DNA of 64,000 nt from Paenibacillus sp. JZ16 (GCF_015326965.1 NZ_CP017659.1:434001-498000); one strand, 5' to 3'. Shown: positions 53,035 through 61,477, counted from the stretch's first letter. Made by a program: numbers and translations. The notes: generated by a model from the sequence alone, not told the origin.

Positions 53035-54666
53035 TTAAGGCATCTCCAAGCTCCAGTAGCTCTCCGGATCCACGTTTTCAAGACCCGGAATTGGCTTGCC
53101 GATCGGCAGTTCAAAGGACCAGTTCACATTCGGATACCACTTGTCGGTGACTTTGCGGATCAAGGTGGCCTTCTCCGGCAGTTCGGTCATGCCCTGCACA
53201 ACAAAGCCGGGATCTCCGGAAGCCTCTTTGATCTTGCCCATACTGACTCCCCCTCTGAATTCCGCCGGATATTCCCTTCCATCCTGATCTCTGACGACCC
53301 AAACATCTTTGCTGAATTCATTGCGATATTGCCCTTTCATGTTAATTAGACCCGCAATTTTCGGATCATTCATCCTCGCATTCGGGTCATGCTCAACCGT
53401 AAAGCCGCTTAATGTAACGACGTCTCCCTGATCCTTGAATATAACCGGATGTTCTTTAAGCTCGCTTGGAATCAGTTCAAGCGAACCGCTGCTTTGAATG
53501 GGAATGGAGTATCCGTCAAATACGAAGCTCAGCTTTTCGCGGTCATACGGAAGATACCTGAAGGTATAGGTCCAGTGCCGCTTACCGCCCTGCAGCTCAC
53601 TGTTCTGCGAAATGATCGTCTCTGGGTGTCCGCCCCTGTAATTGTTTACGCTCGATATGTCTTCTCCCTTTTCATTTTCAAAATGAAACATCAGCTGCTG
53701 CATGCTCTCCAGTACTCCCGGCGAGCGCTTGGCGGCTTCAGGTGTCAAGGAAGTGCTCAGCTCCAATCTTACGCCGCTTGGCGTGCGTACCAGCTTTTCC
53801 ATCTCAATCTGCATACCGTCAGGCGTCATGTACTTCTCATGTAGGGGCGTCGTAATATTCAGCGCGTTCGCCTTTTTCATGTCGAGCTTGAAGTTGAAAT
53901 CCCAGTTTCCTTTCACGACTTTCTTGGAAAATACATTTCCTATTTCGCTTACCTCTCCTACTACGCTCACTTGATCATTCTGAACTTCACGAGTAAAAAC
54001 AAACGTCAATTTATCGATGAACTTCGATCCTCCTTGTTCCCTGAGCCGCGCCACCTCATTATCGTTAGCATCTAGGACAAGAATTTTACTCCAGTCAACC
54101 TGATTCACGGCAGGTTTCCCCCGCGGATCCGTCACCTTCACCCCCATCACAAGCCGGGTCGCATCGGCGACCACTTCGTTAATCTCAATCGTGTAGCCTT
54201 TATCCTTCACTTTGACATGGGGGTTCTGCACGAGTCCAAGGCTTTGGGCATCCATCATTCCGCTATCCGAGGTTTCCCTCGCAAAAATCGATCGGACCCA
54301 GTCGGCAATGGACGGCTGTGCATACAAAGTCAATGCCATGGCTACAACGAGAAGCGAAGCAACCCACAAGGCGCTTTTTTTCAAGAAAGGCCGCGATTTC
54401 GGATGACTCTTCTTAGAAACAGCCATGGATTCTTCCCCTGCAGGCTCGATTTCCATCTGTTCAAGGGAAGCCATCACCTGCTCGGTAAAGCCTTCTGGAA
54501 GTCTCTCGGCATACAGCAGCTGCGTCCATACTTTTTCTTCCTCCTCTGCCGCGGCTACCGTACTCCGGCATTCCGGGCACATGCGAAGATGGAATTCCAG
54601 CTCTTCGTCCGTTTTATTTCCAGACCGAATGTACTCTTTTGTCTGAGCAAGCTTCCAGCATCTCAT
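53035..54666 (-). CDS. Membrane anti-sigma factor with zinc-finger-like N-terminus and DUF4179/DUF5643 domains
   Basis: The 543-residue protein has an amino-terminal anti-sigma zinc-binding-like motif (HLRMCPECRSTV, about 26-37), then a membrane helix at about 98-115 (ALWVASLLVVAMALTLY). A long extracellular part follows, matching DUF4179 then DUF5643 (from about 120 on). It should hold the adjacent ECF sigma factor at the membrane until an envelope signal arrives. GGAGGGG lies before the ATG, and its start overlaps the sigma gene by 53 bases, so the two are translationally coupled. Confidence 0.88.
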   Translation of the reverse strand: MRCWKLAQTKEYIRSGNKTDEELEFHLRMCPECRSTVAAAEEEEKVWTQLLYAERLPEGFTEQVMASLEQMEIEPAGEESMAVSKKSHPKSRPFLKKSALWVASLLVVAMALTLYAQPSIADWVRSIFARETSDSGMMDAQSLGLVQNPHVKVKDKGYTIEINEVVADATRLVMGVKVTDPRGKPAVNQVDWSKILVLDANDNEVARLREQGGSKFIDKLTFVFTREVQNDQVSVVGEVSEIGNVFSKKVVKGNWDFNFKLDMKKANALNITTPLHEKYMTPDGMQIEMEKLVRTPSGVRLELSTSLTPEAAKRSPGVLESMQQLMFHFENEKGEDISSVNNYRGGHPETIISQNSELQGGKRHWTYTFRYLPYDREKLSFVFDGYSIPIQSSGSLELIPSELKEHPVIFKDQGDVVTLSGFTVEHDPNARMNDPKIAGLINMKGQYRNEFSKDVWVVRDQDGREYPAEFRGGVSMGKIKEASGDPGFVVQGMTELPEKATLIRKVTDKWYPNVNWSFELPIGKPIPGLENVDPESYWSLEMP

Positions 54667-55222
54667 GTATCATCCCCTCCTTCTCCTTGAACTTTTTTCG
54701 CAGAGACTTCTTGGCCCGGTGCAGCCGATTGCGCACTTGATTCACCTCAATGCCGGCAATAGCGGCAATTTCGTCATAGCTTAGTTCATTCGTATATCGC
54801 AGCAGCAGCACGATCCGATATTTATCCGGCAGCTGCTGCAGTAATTGCTGTACTTCCCCGCCGGTTTCCTTGCGGAGATAAGCCGATTCCGGCGTTTCGG
54901 TGTGATGATGCTGCACCCGGATCAGCACATCAGCTTCTACCGGCTCAGGCTTTTTTCTCCGCCCCGCATCCTTCATCACATTCACGGCGATGGCGTACAG
55001 CCATGAGGCGAAGTTCGATTCCTCCCTGAAGCCCGCCAGCTTGCGGTAAGCTCTCAGAAAAGCCTCCTGCGTGTAGTCCTGGGCATCCTGCGGGTTAGCA
55101 CCCAGGCCTCGTAATAGGCCGTATATTTTATTTTTGTGCGTATCCACCAGCTGTGTAAAGCTCCTCTTGTCGCCAGCCAGTACTTGACTGACCAGCGTAA
55201 CGTCCTGTGACGGGTCTGCCAT
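54614..55222 (-). CDS. ECF-type RNA polymerase sigma factor
   Basis: The roughly 202-residue protein has sigma region 2 (DAQDYTQEAFLRAYRKL, FASWLYAIAVNVMKD) and region 4 (LPDKYRIVLLLRY, SYDEIAAIAGIEVNQVRNRL). It directs polymerase to a small regulon in response to envelope stress, and is controlled by the anti-sigma protein encoded right after it. The ATG at 55222 (MADPSQ) has AGGGAGG upstream; the ATG at 55228 is too close to that site. No SigX/W-type promoter motif for autoregulation was clear in the upstream region. Confidence 0.92.
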   Translation of the reverse strand: MADPSQDVTLVSQVLAGDKRSFTQLVDTHKNKIYGLLRGLGANPQDAQDYTQEAFLRAYRKLAGFREESNFASWLYAIAVNVMKDAGRRKKPEPVEADVLIRVQHHHTETPESAYLRKETGGEVQQLLQQLPDKYRIVLLLRYTNELSYDEIAAIAGIEVNQVRNRLHRAKKSLRKKFKEKEGMIHEMLEACSDKRVHSVWK

Positions 55223-55228
55223 AACCAT

Positions 55229-55755
55229 CCTCCCTGCTCATCATCTGAACTTCATATATTATAGACGGATGTCCTTTGCCGTTTCTCTCACTTAAAAAAA
55301 GAGCCCTCTTAGAGTCCCTTCCTGGTTATTCCATTATACTGCCCGTTAGTTGAACAAAAGCAGCCGATCACAATGATCAGCTGCCATCTTATTTTGACGT
55401 TAGCTTAAAGAATTAGAGCAGTGTAAATATAAAAACTTATCTAATCGGTAATCGGAATATGTTCTTGTCCTTTACGGCAATCGGTACAAGTTCTTGTCTT
55501 TGGCTCGGGACAAGAACTTGTACCGTTAAAACAAAAATAGCCGCGATTAGCGACTTTCAAAGGAACATGTTCTGGTCTCCCGACATCTGCACAGATTAGT
55601 AACGATAAAATAAAAAAGCCGCTATATTAGCGACTTTTAATGGGACTATGTTCTTGTCCCTCGACAATTCCAATAAATAATTTGTGTCAAATATTGTTCG
55701 TATGACCGGAACTGTTTCATTCATAGAAATAAAATAATGAATGACGTGTTCCTTT
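55229..55755. other. Intergenic region occupied by repeat copy 3
   Basis: About 530 bases without a supportable gene; a 74-codon frame at 55596-55820 on the minus strand overlaps the nuclease gene and is not credible. Most of the stretch is the palindromic repeat described at 55339-55666. Confidence 0.5.
55339..55666. repeat. Palindromic intergenic repeat, copy 3 (extended)
   Basis: It opens with CTGCCCGTTAG, contains the GCAGCCGATCA/TGATCAGCTGC hairpin (55360-55384), then the shared core with the inverted repeat at about 55482-55497 and 55509-55525. The terminal part (GCCGC..TTAGCGACTTT, ATGTTCTxGTC, CGACA) is duplicated in tandem. It is longer than copies 1 and 2 because of the extra hairpin and the duplicated tail. 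Confidence 0.8.
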
Positions 55756-56772
55756 TTACAAGGCCCAGATCCCAGTACCTGGTTTACGCATCGCCTTAAC
55801 CCAACTTCGAAGAGTCTCACGATTGGCTTCTGCGACTGGATATTCTCGTGTCAAACATAATGTTTTCGATCCAGGCGAAAAGCTACTCGATGTAACGATC
55901 AAGCCTTTTTGGGCTTGTTCATGTAGCACATCAGCATATAGGGCTTTTACAATAGTTTGTTCGATCACACTCTTTTGTCTTTTACACTGAATAAGAATTG
56001 TTGGTGGGCCAGCAAGCTTAGGGTCTTCTGTCCAAACTCTAACATCAATACCACCATCTGCCCGTCCAGGACCAATTTCAACAAAGTATCCTTGTCTTTC
56101 AAAAAATTCAGCTGTTAGACCTTCAAATTTTCGCCAGTGAATACTTCCTATCTTATCATCGAAATTTGCTCTTAGATAATCAATATACCGCTGATCCATA
56201 AAAGTCCCGTGTTGTGTTTTTAAATTTTCGCTAACAAACAAATCATTCAGTTTAGCTACATCCTTCCATTCGGTTTCCCGAATGCTAGTCCAAGGACTTT
56301 TATGAAGGAGACCATTTAATCCATCTACGAGCTCCATTATGAGATCAGAACCTTCTTTACCATACTTCAATGTCGCTTCAATTAAAGGTGGTACCATTGC
56401 CTTATTTGGATCTTCACCTTGTTGAGCTGCAGTATTGAAATTCTCCATCATTTTAAGAAAAAACGGAAATACGTCATCCAGTAGTTTTGTTTTTTTTGCG
56501 TTGTGCCTATACTTATGACGTAAATGCAATGTAAACAATCCAGGACTTGTCGACTCGATATTACCAAGGCGCTGTAATAGTTCCTCAATCAGTCCTTCAA
56601 ATTCTTCGGGATACAATCGCAGATAACCTTCTGCTGGTCCAAACCAAATTTGATGATATTCTGTCGGAATAATATCATCAAACTCTTCCTTGTTCAAGCC
56701 TAAGCCAGACTTATAGCCTATAAGCTCTCCTGTTCTTGTTATTACTTCTTTACGACTCACACTAATAGCCAT
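55756..56772 (-). CDS. Mrr-like restriction endonuclease family protein
   Basis: The 338-residue protein has a C-terminal PD-(D/E)xK nuclease core of the Mrr_cat type: FEGLTAEFFERQGYFVEIG, the Asp of ADGGIDVRVW and the QCK of ILIQCKRQ, then GLIVTSSSFS. The amino-terminal 200 residues are not a recognised Mrr DNA-binding domain and may give a different specificity. The ATG at 56772 is preceded by AAGGAGA; the frame to 56802 would start at TTG without a site. Such proteins cut modified or foreign DNA. A 41-codon frame lies just upstream on the same strand. It is the first gene of the defence-like block. Confidence 0.85.
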   Translation of the reverse strand: MAISVSRKEVITRTGELIGYKSGLGLNKEEFDDIIPTEYHQIWFGPAEGYLRLYPEEFEGLIEELLQRLGNIESTSPGLFTLHLRHKYRHNAKKTKLLDDVFPFFLKMMENFNTAAQQGEDPNKAMVPPLIEATLKYGKEGSDLIMELVDGLNGLLHKSPWTSIRETEWKDVAKLNDLFVSENLKTQHGTFMDQRYIDYLRANFDDKIGSIHWRKFEGLTAEFFERQGYFVEIGPGRADGGIDVRVWTEDPKLAGPPTILIQCKRQKSVIEQTIVKALYADVLHEQAQKGLIVTSSSFSPGSKTLCLTREYPVAEANRETLRSWVKAMRKPGTGIWAL

Positions 56773-56804
56773 TACAATTACCCATCTCCTTGAGCTGCCC
56801 AAAA

Positions 56805-56930
56805 TTAATTGTTGATATTATTTTTAAGCTCTCTAAGATACTGTTCAGCAGCCAGTAGACTTAATCCCTCATGTCTATTTACTAGATCCAACCATCCCTG
56901 TTGAAGTGATTTATACTTTGTGAGTTTCAT
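56805..56930 (-). CDS. Small 41-residue protein upstream of the nuclease
   Basis: An ATG frame reading MKLTKYKSLQQGWLDLVNRH and ending ELKNNINN, 32 bases before the nuclease start. It is predicted all-helical with an amphipathic C-terminal half. There is no strong ribosome site. It could be a leader, an antitoxin-like partner or chance. Confidence 0.35.
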   Translation of the reverse strand: MKLTKYKSLQQGWLDLVNRHEGLSLLAAEQYLRELKNNINN

Positions 56931-56948
56931 AGTTTAATAATCTCAAGG

Positions 56949-57128
56949 GGTTGCGTATAACGTTCTTGTATTTACGAATCTGAGAGGCTTAAGGGAGAAC
57001 TGCGACTGGATCCGACAGACTTAGCCTCGCAGGGTTATCTGCCAGATTCACTTCTCTGGTACACCTCGGGCAGATCAAGGGAGGGTGTCCCCCGCAACGT
57101 AGATACTTTGTTATAAGAAGTTCGGGCC
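56949..57128. repeat. Structured repeat with inverted ends, copy A
   Basis: The left end holds TATAACGTTCTTGTATTTACGA, and the right end CGTAGATACTTTGTTATAAGAAG then GGGCC. The ends are imperfect inverted repeats of each other. The interior holds several GC-rich pairing segments (CTGCGA...TCGCAG, CTCGGGCAGA, GGGAGGGTGTCCCCC). Copy B at 59739-59948 shares the ends and the internal ATTxCACTTC word. It directly follows the 3' end of the 57142-58239 gene. Confidence 0.65.
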
Positions 57129-57141
57129 ATCACTGATCTAC

Positions 57142-58239
57142 TTAATTAATATCATGAAACCATCTAAAAAAACTATCAAAATTACGATTAATTATAGTAT
57201 TTACTTCGCTAACTGATAGATTAGAAAAAGGATTACCATTACCTTTCTGTTCTAATTCTGAAAATACTAGATTTTCAAAATTATAAATTCTAATAGCTTC
57301 ATAATAATCTCTAATATCAATTTTATATACTTTTTGCTTGTCAAACTTATAGTGTACTATATGGGAAATTACACATTTAAAAAGCATATTCGATATTTCT
57401 TCATGATCAACGAAGTTTCCTGAGATTTGTAATATATATTTAAAGGTTACTTTATACCTAACATATGGTACTAGTCTATGTTCTGCACTTAATAGAATAG
57501 TATCGAATGCTTGAGCTAAATAACTATATACTACGAACCAAAAAACTTCAGCATCCGTAGCATCGGATGGTAATGGTAAGACTGTTGACTCCTTATAATC
57601 TGTAAATCTGGTTTCGAGATCCAGTCCACTATCTTCATCTTCTAAAAAAAATATGCTCTTATCAACCCCCGGTAATAATCCATTCTTTATATCACTTATA
57701 GTTTCAAATTTATTCTTGTACAACTCAATATCAATTGAGTCTTTAAACATGCTGAAAAATGCTTGATCAGCAGCTTTATAAATCATCGAATTATCTTCGG
57801 TTAATAATCTAATTGGTAAAATATATATTATTCCCTCAGCTTGATCAATGATCTTTATATTATCCATAATTGTAGATTCTATTTGTTCCTTCATCTTATA
57901 ATTAAAATCTCTATTAACATCAGTTTTTCTAAGCATCGTTATATACTTGTATATAGGATCATCCCAGAAATGATACTTCCCCAACGATACGAATGGGAAA
58001 TGCTGGTAATCACCAAGATCCAAAATTGTTGCTGCTGTAAATACATAAGCGCTATAAGGTTGATATAAATAACGTAATATACACTGTACAATTTTTTTAT
58101 TACGTTCCCAGAAGACCCCTATTTCATCTACAACAGCGTCAGCATCATTATCACTAATATTTTTTAGAGCATTAATTAAAATAGTTCTATATTCAACTTG
58201 AATATTATTTAATTCATCTATAAGAAGGTTATTATTCAT
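57142..58239 (-). CDS. Unknown protein, second gene of a coupled pair
   Basis: The 365-residue protein is predicted mostly alpha-helical, acidic and soluble, rich in Ile, Asp, Tyr and Phe. Scattered phrases such as ELEQKGNGNPFSNLSVSEV near the end do not match a family known to me. Its ATG overlaps the stop of the preceding gene by 8 bases, with AGGAGTAAAAGAAT as ribosome site, so the two proteins are made together and probably act together. No catalytic motif was found. AT-rich base use sets it apart from the core genes. The position in a nuclease-containing island favours defence, but this is inference. Confidence 0.65.
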   Translation of the reverse strand: MNNNLLIDELNNIQVEYRTILINALKNISDNDADAVVDEIGVFWERNKKIVQCILRYLYQPYSAYVFTAATILDLGDYQHFPFVSLGKYHFWDDPIYKYITMLRKTDVNRDFNYKMKEQIESTIMDNIKIIDQAEGIIYILPIRLLTEDNSMIYKAADQAFFSMFKDSIDIELYKNKFETISDIKNGLLPGVDKSIFFLEDEDSGLDLETRFTDYKESTVLPLPSDATDAEVFWFVVYSYLAQAFDTILLSAEHRLVPYVRYKVTFKYILQISGNFVDHEEISNMLFKCVISHIVHYKFDKQKVYKIDIRDYYEAIRIYNFENLVFSELEQKGNGNPFSNLSVSEVNTIINRNFDSFFRWFHDIN

Positions 58240-59683
58240 ATTCTTTTACTCCTGCCGACAAGTGCAATGGAACTCCATATAACCCCTCTAAAACATTAAG
58301 TGTTTTATTCATAACTCTTACACAATCGTGCCATACGTTTCTCAGTTTCTGGTTATTTTCTATATCCGGAACACAATGATACTGGTGTGAAGGTGTATTA
58401 CACTTAATTAATGAACTTTCACGAATCGCTCCCCATAGTCCATGTTCAAACGCAGAATCATAATCATAATAAAAGTCAAAAAGCTCCTTTTCATCTACAG
58501 CGATTGCCTTTCCTCTGATATTTTGTTTATCAAAGTAGGTAGTATCCATGTCAATAAATTCTTTGTTTTTATATTCATTAACTAAAATGTCTAAATATTC
58601 ATAAGAAACATGGCTATTTGGCAACTCCTTTTCCGATTGTCTAAAACGTTCAACAATGAGTTTATACTGACCAATTCCGTAATACTGATACTCTGTCCAT
58701 ATATCAGTATGTAACGATTCGTTTTTAAGTAAATATTTCATCATGATGTAATCCTCTATTACTGTACGAACAATACCCCTACCTGAAATTGTATAGAAGA
58801 GTTCATGTTCAACCAACTCTATTAATCGTTTGTACGAATACGTGGTTATTCCTAAGAGAACCAGCATTTTATTATCAAGTGGGTTTGCTGATGTAAACAA
58901 ATCTGTATAATATTCAAGTATTACTTTAACTCTGCTCATGTATTCTTTTGTATCAGGTAGATCACTGGACATATCTATGTAAAACAACTTACAATCATTC
59001 ATTCTACTAACTGCCTCCCAAAAGAAATCTAAATATTCTCCATCAAAAGGATCAATTTCGTTCTGCATCATTTCTATTGACCTTACCGTTGGACGTATCA
59101 TTCTCATTCTCTCATCTTCATGTGGTAATGTAGGATACTCAAGAAGCATTGCCATTGATTCACGTTGCATATGTAACTTCCCTGACAGTACAACGAAATA
59201 CACTATAATAAATCTAATGTCAGTAGAGAGATATGATTGATGATCGCTGGTTTGCTCCATTACAGAATTTATAGTTTCTATCCTTTGATCAACTGACATA
59301 TTTGATTGGAACTTTGACGAAAAAATTGGAAAGTTAGAGTAGGTAAAAATAGTAGTTAGAGGTGCTAATACTTGAGTATCAATAACAGTTAATAAGTATT
59401 TAAAAAATCCGTCTTGCTTTTCCGCCTCGAAATTAAGAATCTTTGAAAACTTTGGAGTAACTAATGCTGGAAATTGTTCCTTAATTTTATTAAGAATGAT
59501 ATTGCATTTTACTAGTCCTTTTTCTCTTCCATAAAAATTAATAATAAGAGCTATCCATAAATATTCTGGCAATCTTCCATGATACCATGAATTTTCTTTG
59601 CCGATTTCATTCATTAACTCATTCCAAGGCGTGATAAATTTTCCTTTTTTGAAAATATGATCAGAAAGTTTGCTATGATCCAT
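58232..59683 (-). CDS. Unknown protein resembling DUF5677, first gene of a coupled pair
   Basis: The 483-residue protein is helical. Its C-terminal half has a pattern reminiscent of DUF5677/HEPN-like proteins: GIVRTVIEDYIMMKYLLKNE, YYGIGQYKLIVERF, then DSAFEHGLWGAI with Glu-His, and a trailing SHQYHCVP. If so, it may be a nucleotidyltransferase- or RNA-cleaving-type partner, but the match is from memory and weak. A TAGGGGGAACTC site precedes the ATG. It is translated with the next gene (8-base overlap). No membrane segment or signal peptide is present. Confidence 0.6.
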   Translation of the reverse strand: MDHSKLSDHIFKKGKFITPWNELMNEIGKENSWYHGRLPEYLWIALIINFYGREKGLVKCNIILNKIKEQFPALVTPKFSKILNFEAEKQDGFFKYLLTVIDTQVLAPLTTIFTYSNFPIFSSKFQSNMSVDQRIETINSVMEQTSDHQSYLSTDIRFIIVYFVVLSGKLHMQRESMAMLLEYPTLPHEDERMRMIRPTVRSIEMMQNEIDPFDGEYLDFFWEAVSRMNDCKLFYIDMSSDLPDTKEYMSRVKVILEYYTDLFTSANPLDNKMLVLLGITTYSYKRLIELVEHELFYTISGRGIVRTVIEDYIMMKYLLKNESLHTDIWTEYQYYGIGQYKLIVERFRQSEKELPNSHVSYEYLDILVNEYKNKEFIDMDTTYFDKQNIRGKAIAVDEKELFDFYYDYDSAFEHGLWGAIRESSLIKCNTPSHQYHCVPDIENNQKLRNVWHDCVRVMNKTLNVLEGLYGVPLHLSAGVKEYE

Positions 59684-59738
59684 GAGTTCCCCCTATTTAC
59701 AAACTAAGTATAAACCAAGTATTTGTGTTACAGTCATT

Positions 59739-59948
59739 GCCCGAATTTCTTATAACGTTCTTGTATTCACGACATCCCTCCGCCTTAAACCCGTAGGGCG
59801 GCCGCGATGCGGTTAGGTGGAGGGATGTGTCCGGCTGATTCCACTTCCTCGCAACTGAAAATCCATCTCCGAATCCTCTTCTAACTTCTGCCGGACCGAG
59901 GGCCGAATGGCCCGAAGTTTGAATATGTTGTTATCGGAAGTTAATGCC
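59739..59948. repeat. Structured repeat with inverted ends, copy B
   Basis: The left end GCCCGAATTTCTTATAACG continues as TTCTTGTATTCACGAC; the right end is GAATATGTTGTTATCGGAAG then TTAATGCC. The interior holds CATCCCTCCGCC...GGTGGAGGGATG and GGGCCGAATGGCCC hairpins. The stop codon of the frameshifted gene to the right (59931-59933) lies inside the right end. The ends match copy A over about 20 bases. Confidence 0.7.
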
Positions 59949-60285
59949 TTCCTGTGACTCCATCAAAATGTATTTAAAGTGGTTCATACTATTCTTAATA
60001 ATTTTGTTTTCCATTGTTTCAACTTCTTTAATTAATTCTTTCATAATATTCTTTGCCCGATAATAATCCGATTCTTCTATAAGGTTCTTAATTAAAGCTT
60101 CGGGTAAACCTTTTTGTATTGACCGAATCTGTTGTAGACACCTGCTTTAACCCGCTCAACGTTCCACCAAAGATTCTATGATCGTTGAAGAAGTGCTGAT
60201 CCGAATATTTACGCAGTTTTCGATCATAACGGTACTTCTCAATTATCGCTCTGACTTCAGAAGTTATTTTCCCCAATAGACTCAT
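59931..60285 (-). pseudogene. Small unknown helical protein, frameshifted
   Basis: The open frame from 60285 encodes 65 residues (MSLLGKITSEVRAIIEKYRY then GGTLSGLKQVSTT). It goes out of phase around 60130-60145. The following bases in another frame encode a good continuation: QIRSIQKGLPEALIKNLIEE, AKNIMKELIKEVETMENKII, then SMNHFKYILME, ending at TAA in the repeat's edge. Joined, the protein would be about 115 residues, basic and helical. The ATG abuts its GGGAGG site, so a TTG nine bases on may be the true start. The function is unknown. Confidence 0.6.
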
Positions 60286-60358
60286 CCTCCCTCATTACAT
60301 TAAATCCATATTCCACAACATATCATTAAGTAAAAATATGGACAAGCAAATGGTCTGC

Positions 60359-61477
60359 TTAGCTCTTCTTAGCAAGACTCGCCAAGAGCAGGAGTTGCAG
60401 GTCGAGCTTGTCCGTTCCCAAACTCACAAAGGGCGGCAATACCCCCTCACTGGAGAGCCGCTTAAGGTGATAGTCGACCATCGATAACGGATACGATGAA
60501 TTGTGCAGGTACTCGAATACCTTGTGCAGATCGTAGGATACCTCTTTGAACCTGCGAGGTCTCGAATGCAGAAGATGCATATGAGCTAAATCCTCTTCAC
60601 CAACCGACATGGTCTGAAACGCTTCGTGTATCTCATCGATTAACAGGTGCAAGGATTTTAGGTACTTAGCTACTTCCTGCCGTTCGTGCTCGGGGAAGTC
60701 CTGCGGAGCCGTGAAAAGTCCGATTAGCGTATGGATCTCATAATGATACCCCTCACCGTCTCCGATCCGACTGCTATTCTCCTGCAACAGATTTTCGAGA
60801 TGCTCGACAACATTGGAGCTGCACCCGATCTCCTGCCGCCGCTGCTCCTCGATAAAGATACCATGCTTTTTTCCAATTACGCTGATCACGTTCGATAAGA
60901 GGGAGTATCGTTTAATCGTATACTCATGAATTTTGGCGAAACTCATTGAGAACCGAATAGGTTGAACCAAATCGGGATTGTTGCTGTAGAGATAAACCGA
61001 ATAATCTCCGTTACCCCCGATATTACAGATATCACTAGACCAGGAAGCGAAGAACTTGTCCGTACTCTTCGTTCCATCAGCACTCCTTAAATCGACTGGA
61101 TGCGCTCCGAAGCATGCCCGGATCTGCGCGAAATACGCATCGTCTGTAACAGCCGCATTAAATACCGAATCGTCTTTCTTTAGCGGGTATTCCATCTCGA
61201 AAACACGATGGAGCTGCTCGATGGATTGAAGAACAATATCGTATGTCGTGATCAGCTGCAGAACATTCAATGAGCGAACATCGTCATGAGAGTGGGTCAA
61301 ATCGATATACGGCAAACCGTTCACGCTGACGGAGAGCCAATCCTTCGCTGAGCAAATCAGGCTCCATAGGTTCTTGCCGTTGTAGTTGCTGTATGTGTTA
61401 ATCAGGAAATCGTCATGATCGCTAACGGCTTGCTTGAACTTCTCAAGCAAGCCGTTAGCGAGAATATATGGGTTCAT
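60359..61477 (-). CDS. Unknown protein of the right-hand operon
   Basis: The 372-residue protein is mostly helical. It contains YFAQIRACFGAHPVDL near residue 115, which resembles an arginine/histidine motif (RxxFxAHP), and a conserved-looking FFASWSSDI. A C-terminal stretch, YDLHKVFEYLHNSSYP, looks like a helical repeat. GGAAGAGG lies upstream of the ATG. It follows the HTH gene by 21 bases in the same operon. I do not recognise the family. The base composition is closer to the core than that of its neighbours, which suggests a different origin. Confidence 0.6.
   Translation of the reverse strand: MNPYILANGLLEKFKQAVSDHDDFLINTYSNYNGKNLWSLICSAKDWLSVSVNGLPYIDLTHSHDDVRSLNVLQLITTYDIVLQSIEQLHRVFEMEYPLKKDDSVFNAAVTDDAYFAQIRACFGAHPVDLRSADGTKSTDKFFASWSSDICNIGGNGDYSVYLYSNNPDLVQPIRFSMSFAKIHEYTIKRYSLLSNVISVIGKKHGIFIEEQRRQEIGCSSNVVEHLENLLQENSSRIGDGEGYHYEIHTLIGLFTAPQDFPEHERQEVAKYLKSLHLLIDEIHEAFQTMSVGEEDLAHMHLLHSRPRRFKEVSYDLHKVFEYLHNSSYPLSMVDYHLKRLSSEGVLPPFVSLGTDKLDLQLLLLASLAKKS

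Noticed and set aside
55596..55820. 74-codon frame overlapping the Mrr-like gene's end
   Set aside because: It runs through the repeat and out of frame through the nuclease 3' end.
56949..59948. Definite integron call
   Set aside because: No integrase gene is visible, only two repeat copies are present, and the end sequences fit the attC consensus only partly; kept as a hypothesis.
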